Shown here: one piece after another, positions 61,604 through 64,000 of the stretch
Layout of the letters: each line of letters begins with the position of its first letter
How positions within the stretch are numbered: position 1 is the first letter of the stretch
Source: JACPFJ01 sp036504875
Lineage (GTDB): Bacteria; Desulfobacterota; Desulfuromonadia; Geobacterales; Pseudopelobacteraceae
Length of the DNA stretch: 64,000 nucleotides
NCBI GenBank assembly: GCA_036504875.1
Contig: DASXUK010000042.1
Span: 1 to 64,000 of the forward strand
Direction of reading: 5' to 3'
Made by a program: the position numbers and the translations under genes
Notes under the pieces: model-generated
What the model saw: only the letters and a program-made list of their open reading frames with translations
Databases searched by the model: none
What the model was told of the DNA's origin: nothing

Positions 61604-61843
61604 ATGTCAATTGCAGTCACCGGATTTGCCCTATTCTTTTTTTGCCACCCCTGCAGCGCCGAGGGAATAAGAAATATCAACGAGCGACTGCTTGTCATTC
61701 ACGCCGCCCCTTCCCTGAATGACAGGGACCCTGAACAGAGTTCTTGCCAGAACGCTTATGAAGGTATAGTTGAGTTTCTGACTGGCAAAGGATACCGCAT
61801 TGTTGAAAAGAACAGAAAGCGATCGCAGTACATGGAAAATTAA
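61604..61843 (+). CDS. Short exported protein resembling a fragment of the downstream secreted family
   Basis: This 79-residue frame has a hydrophobic start (MSIAVTGFALFFFCHPCSAEG) consistent with a signal peptide, and its C-terminal AYEGIVEFLTGKGYRIVEKN resembles the IYNGIVETLTDKQFRVVDKA block of the next gene. It is much shorter than its neighbours and has no strong ribosome binding site, so it may be a truncated paralogue or relic. It lies about 280 bp after lemA and 20 bp before the frameshifted gene. The 280 bp between it and lemA hold a 12 bp stem GGCCAGAAGAAG/CTTCTTCTGGCC (61367-61402) without a T-run. Confidence 0.45.
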   Translation: MSIAVTGFALFFFCHPCSAEGIRNINERLLVIHAAPSLNDRDPEQSSCQNAYEGIVEFLTGKGYRIVEKNRKRSQYMEN

Positions 61844-61860
61844 ATAAAGGGGGATGGTCG

Positions 61861-62962
61861 ATGAAAATACTGAATCTTGTTCTTGCGCTTGTCTTACTAT
61901 CTGCAAGCCTGGCCATGGCTAATGTCGAGGCAACCGGGGAAGGTCCCAGCAAAGAACAAGCATTGGTAACTGCCATGCGCAGAGCTGTTGAGCAGGGAGT
62001 AGGGACCTTTATCAAGTCCAGCACCACCGTTGTGGATTTCCGCACTGGTTGACGACAAAATACTATCCCACAGCAAGGGTTATGTTACCAGCTACAAGAT
62101 AATCAAAGAGGGTAAGAGTGAGGGAGGCTACTCGGTTACCATCAATGCCAAGGTTGATAACAAAATCCTCAAGGATGATATCGATGCCTTGACCATTTTG
62201 CGCAAGAATGTTGGAAACCCAAGAGTTCTGGTCGCCTTCAGCAAGAAAGGCGAAGGAGCCCAAGCTTTTAAAAACAAGGATTTTGTCGAAGAGATCTATA
62301 ACGGTATAGTTGAAACCCTTACTGATAAGCAGTTCCGGGTGGTTGACAAGGCCACTGCCGAGAAATTCTCCCAACAGGTAGCCGCCACCCACGAAATTGA
62401 TGTTGATCTTAACCAGGCCGCTGCTTTTGGACTCAAGTACCACGCCGAATATTCGCTGCTGTACAGTGTCAGTGGGGAGATTAAGGAAGGTGCTGTCAAC
62501 ACCGGGGTCAAACTGCGCATAAAGACCCAGTTGATTGACAATACCCGCTCACAGGTTGTGACAAGTAAAATGGTCGAACAGGTCAGCAGCGGACAAACAT
62601 TGGAGAATTCGCTCGAAAAGGCTGCTCGTGAAGGTGGTAAAAAAATTGTAATTCCGATGATTGAAGTCATCAAGAAGAATTGGATGGATGCCCAACAGAA
62701 CGGGCATATGTATACGGTCGTAATTGACGGCGTAGACGACCCTGAGGAGATTGCCAATTTTACAGGTATGTTTGAGAAATTTCCTTTAGTCAATGACGCC
62801 AAAGAGGTGGAATCAGGTGGTGGCAAAACAACCTTTGAGGCCACTTACAAGGGCAAGCGTGACCAACTTGATCGTGATGTGATCAGGACCGCCAAAGAAC
62901 TGGGATGGACTATAAAGAAGGTACGTGCCGAAGGCAGTCGCAGCACCTGGAAGCGTCAGTAA
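61861..62962 (+). pseudogene. Exported FlgT-N/LPP20-like protein gene with a frameshift
   Basis: The first frame gives a signal peptide and VEATGEGPSKEQALVTAMRR, then AVEQGVGTFIKSSTTVVD, and stops at 62052. The next frame, one base on, continues ALVDDKILSHSKGYVTSYKI, then a domain with IYNGIVETLTDKQFRVVDKA and a C-terminal half to 62962. The shift occurs at about 62030-62048, most simply one extra base or two missing. No slippery heptamer or stimulatory structure is obvious, so this is probably a mutation or sequencing error rather than programmed frameshifting. The intact product would be about 365 residues and a paralogue of neighbouring secreted proteins. Confidence 0.7.
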
Positions 62963-62985
62963 TTATTTAATTTTTAGGAGTGATT

Positions 62986-64000
62986 ATGAAAAAGTTACAG
63001 TCGATTTTGTTTATCCTCTTGGCAGTACTGCTCATTACAGCAGTGGCCTATGCCGAGACCCGTACCTACACTGAAATCGTTACCGTCAAGATCGAAGATG
63101 ACGAGTACAATGCGCTTAACAAGGCCAAGGAACAAGCCAAGGAGCAGGCTTTACGCAGTTATCTCAATGATGTTTACAAGGACCGTTCCACTACACTTAA
63201 TCTGACCGGAGATGATAGATATATCCAGGATCTGGAAGTTATTGAAAGCTCTGTCAGCGGCACATTTGCCAAAGAATTGAAAGCCAAGATCAAGATAACC
63301 ATCAATGAAGAAGAGGTCCGTGCCTACCTTAAACGCCAGGGTGCTGTCACCGGCAAGAATGAGGATCGGCGCATTATTGTCATGCTGATACCAGGCAAGA
63401 TGGATAGCGGCGATGCCCCGGTCATTCTTGACAATGTAAGGGCCGAGGTCAGGAGAAGCTTGACTGCGGCCGAGTACACAGTAATCGATTCCGATGACCA
63501 GGCCATTCAAGATGCACTGACCGAGGAGGCCGATTACAATAAGATGCTGGCCCACATGAATAAGTTAACTGATCAGCTAGCCGATAAAGGCGAATGGCTG
63601 ATTTTGGGCAAGGTGGATATGGATATTGTCCCGAATGGCAATGTTTTTGTTTATCGGGCCATGATGACCGGCAAAGCTGTCAGCGTCGCCAACCGCGATA
63701 TCCTCTGGGAAGGAAATCTGGATGGCGCAGCCAGGGCGCCAAAAAGCGAGGCAAAGGCGGCTTTGAGGCTGTCCGCCATAAATGGTGGCAAGGCTTTAGC
63801 TAAAGAGGTTCTAGGCGCACTTAATACCAAAGCACTCACCCAAGAACGGCGCGGCACTCGTTTTGAGATTATCTTTGCATCGGGCGGTGATTACAATTTG
63901 GAGCGCAAGATTTTGAAGCTTTTAAAAGAGGATATCAAGGGGCTTAAAAACGTAAGCCAGAAAAATCGCGGCAAGGGCGACATGGTTGTTGACCTGATGT
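62986..64000 (+). CDS. Exported hypothetical protein of the same secreted family (partial, runs off the window)
   Basis: AGGAG lies just before ATG 62986, and the frame stays open to 64000 (338 codons). A signal peptide (ending AVAYA) is followed by EIVTVKIEDDEYNALNKAKE, AKEQALRSYLNDVYKD, an INEEEVRAYLKRQG helix region and IVMLIPGKMDSGDAPVILDN. The layout echoes the preceding gene (GEG-like N-domain replaced, then a beta-rich domain). The 3' end is missing. It lies 24 bp after the frameshifted gene, so they were probably one operon. Confidence 0.75.
   Translation, partial: MKKLQSILFILLAVLLITAVAYAETRTYTEIVTVKIEDDEYNALNKAKEQAKEQALRSYLNDVYKDRSTTLNLTGDDRYIQDLEVIESSVSGTFAKELKAKIKITINEEEVRAYLKRQGAVTGKNEDRRIIVMLIPGKMDSGDAPVILDNVRAEVRRSLTAAEYTVIDSDDQAIQDALTEEADYNKMLAHMNKLTDQLADKGEWLILGKVDMDIVPNGNVFVYRAMMTGKAVSVANRDILWEGNLDGAARAPKSEAKAALRLSAINGGKALAKEVLGALNTKALTQERRGTRFEIIFASGGDYNLERKILKLLKEDIKGLKNVSQKNRGKGDMVVDLM

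Noticed and set aside
62030..62052. Programmed frameshift in the secreted protein gene
   Set aside because: No slippery heptamer or strong downstream structure is seen.
1..64000. CRISPR array or defence island
   Set aside because: No regularly spaced direct repeats or recognisable defence genes were found.

Overview
The window looks like a chromosome segment of a Desulfuromonadota (Geobacter/Pelobacter/Desulfuromonas-type) bacterium. The reasons are a twelve-heme cytochrome built of four c7 modules, a second large multiheme cytochrome, the gmk-rpoZ-rsh-ridA block, and many small paralogous signalling proteins (HDOD, GGDEF, HD-GYP, hybrid kinases). This assignment is inference from gene content; no rRNA or other decisive marker is present.

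Layout. 1-3600 is accessory DNA: the end of an IS256-family element, then a prophage remnant reduced to a ClpP-like head protease, an HK97-type capsid protein and a glycosyltransferase-like gene. 3655-6860 holds a DJ-1/HD-GYP fusion and an rfbC-MFS pair. 6978-14502 is a conserved housekeeping block: M16 peptidase, gmk, rpoZ, rsh (ppGpp), ridA, rpmB, a YdcF-like protein, thrC and tRNA-Gly(CCC). 14503-22100 is looser: a secreted glutaredoxin-like protein, REP-like repeats, a cytoplasmic alpha-amylase, a probably truncated aspartic protease, a large hybrid sensor kinase, and a broken NifX-like remnant. 22128-26440 has a methyltransferase, a short J-domain protein, a nine-to-ten-heme cytochrome, a zinc ribbon protein and an intact IS1595-family element. 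26520-38264 is mostly core: nth, a PHP phosphoesterase, a cytidylate-kinase-like/BON fusion, MgtC, a SPOR/HEAT/small-GTPase operon, an EF-G paralogue, and coaX, birA and nadC. 38437-43117 has the dodecaheme cytochrome followed by a signalling cluster (GGDEF, HDOD, CheD and a kinase-like protein lacking its phospho-acceptor histidine). 43172-51970 holds a polyferredoxin membrane protein, purT, a Tat-exported DUF362 protein, an amber-interrupted secreted protein, a ROK kinase, a HIT protein and maeB. 52241-64000 holds two paralogous DUF4388-like proteins (one in an operon with a polytopic membrane protein and a monoheme cytochrome), TonB and TPR proteins, DedA, TrmJ-like, SemiSWEET, LemA, and a run of related secreted proteins, one of them frameshifted.

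How the parts relate. Electron transfer is represented by the two multiheme cytochromes, the NapH-like polyferredoxin and the small monoheme protein. Second-messenger signalling is dense: ppGpp (Rsh), c-di-GMP (GGDEF, HD-GYP), CheD and kinases. Three regions show decay: the prophage end, 21385-22100 and 54363-55249. The most unusual items are the DJ-1/HD-GYP fusion, the kinase-like protein with Asn instead of His next to cheD, the SPOR-HEAT-GTPase operon, the kinase-BON fusion, and the DUF4388-like/membrane/cytochrome operon with its unlinked paralogue. I found no CRISPR array and no clear defence or secondary-metabolite locus.
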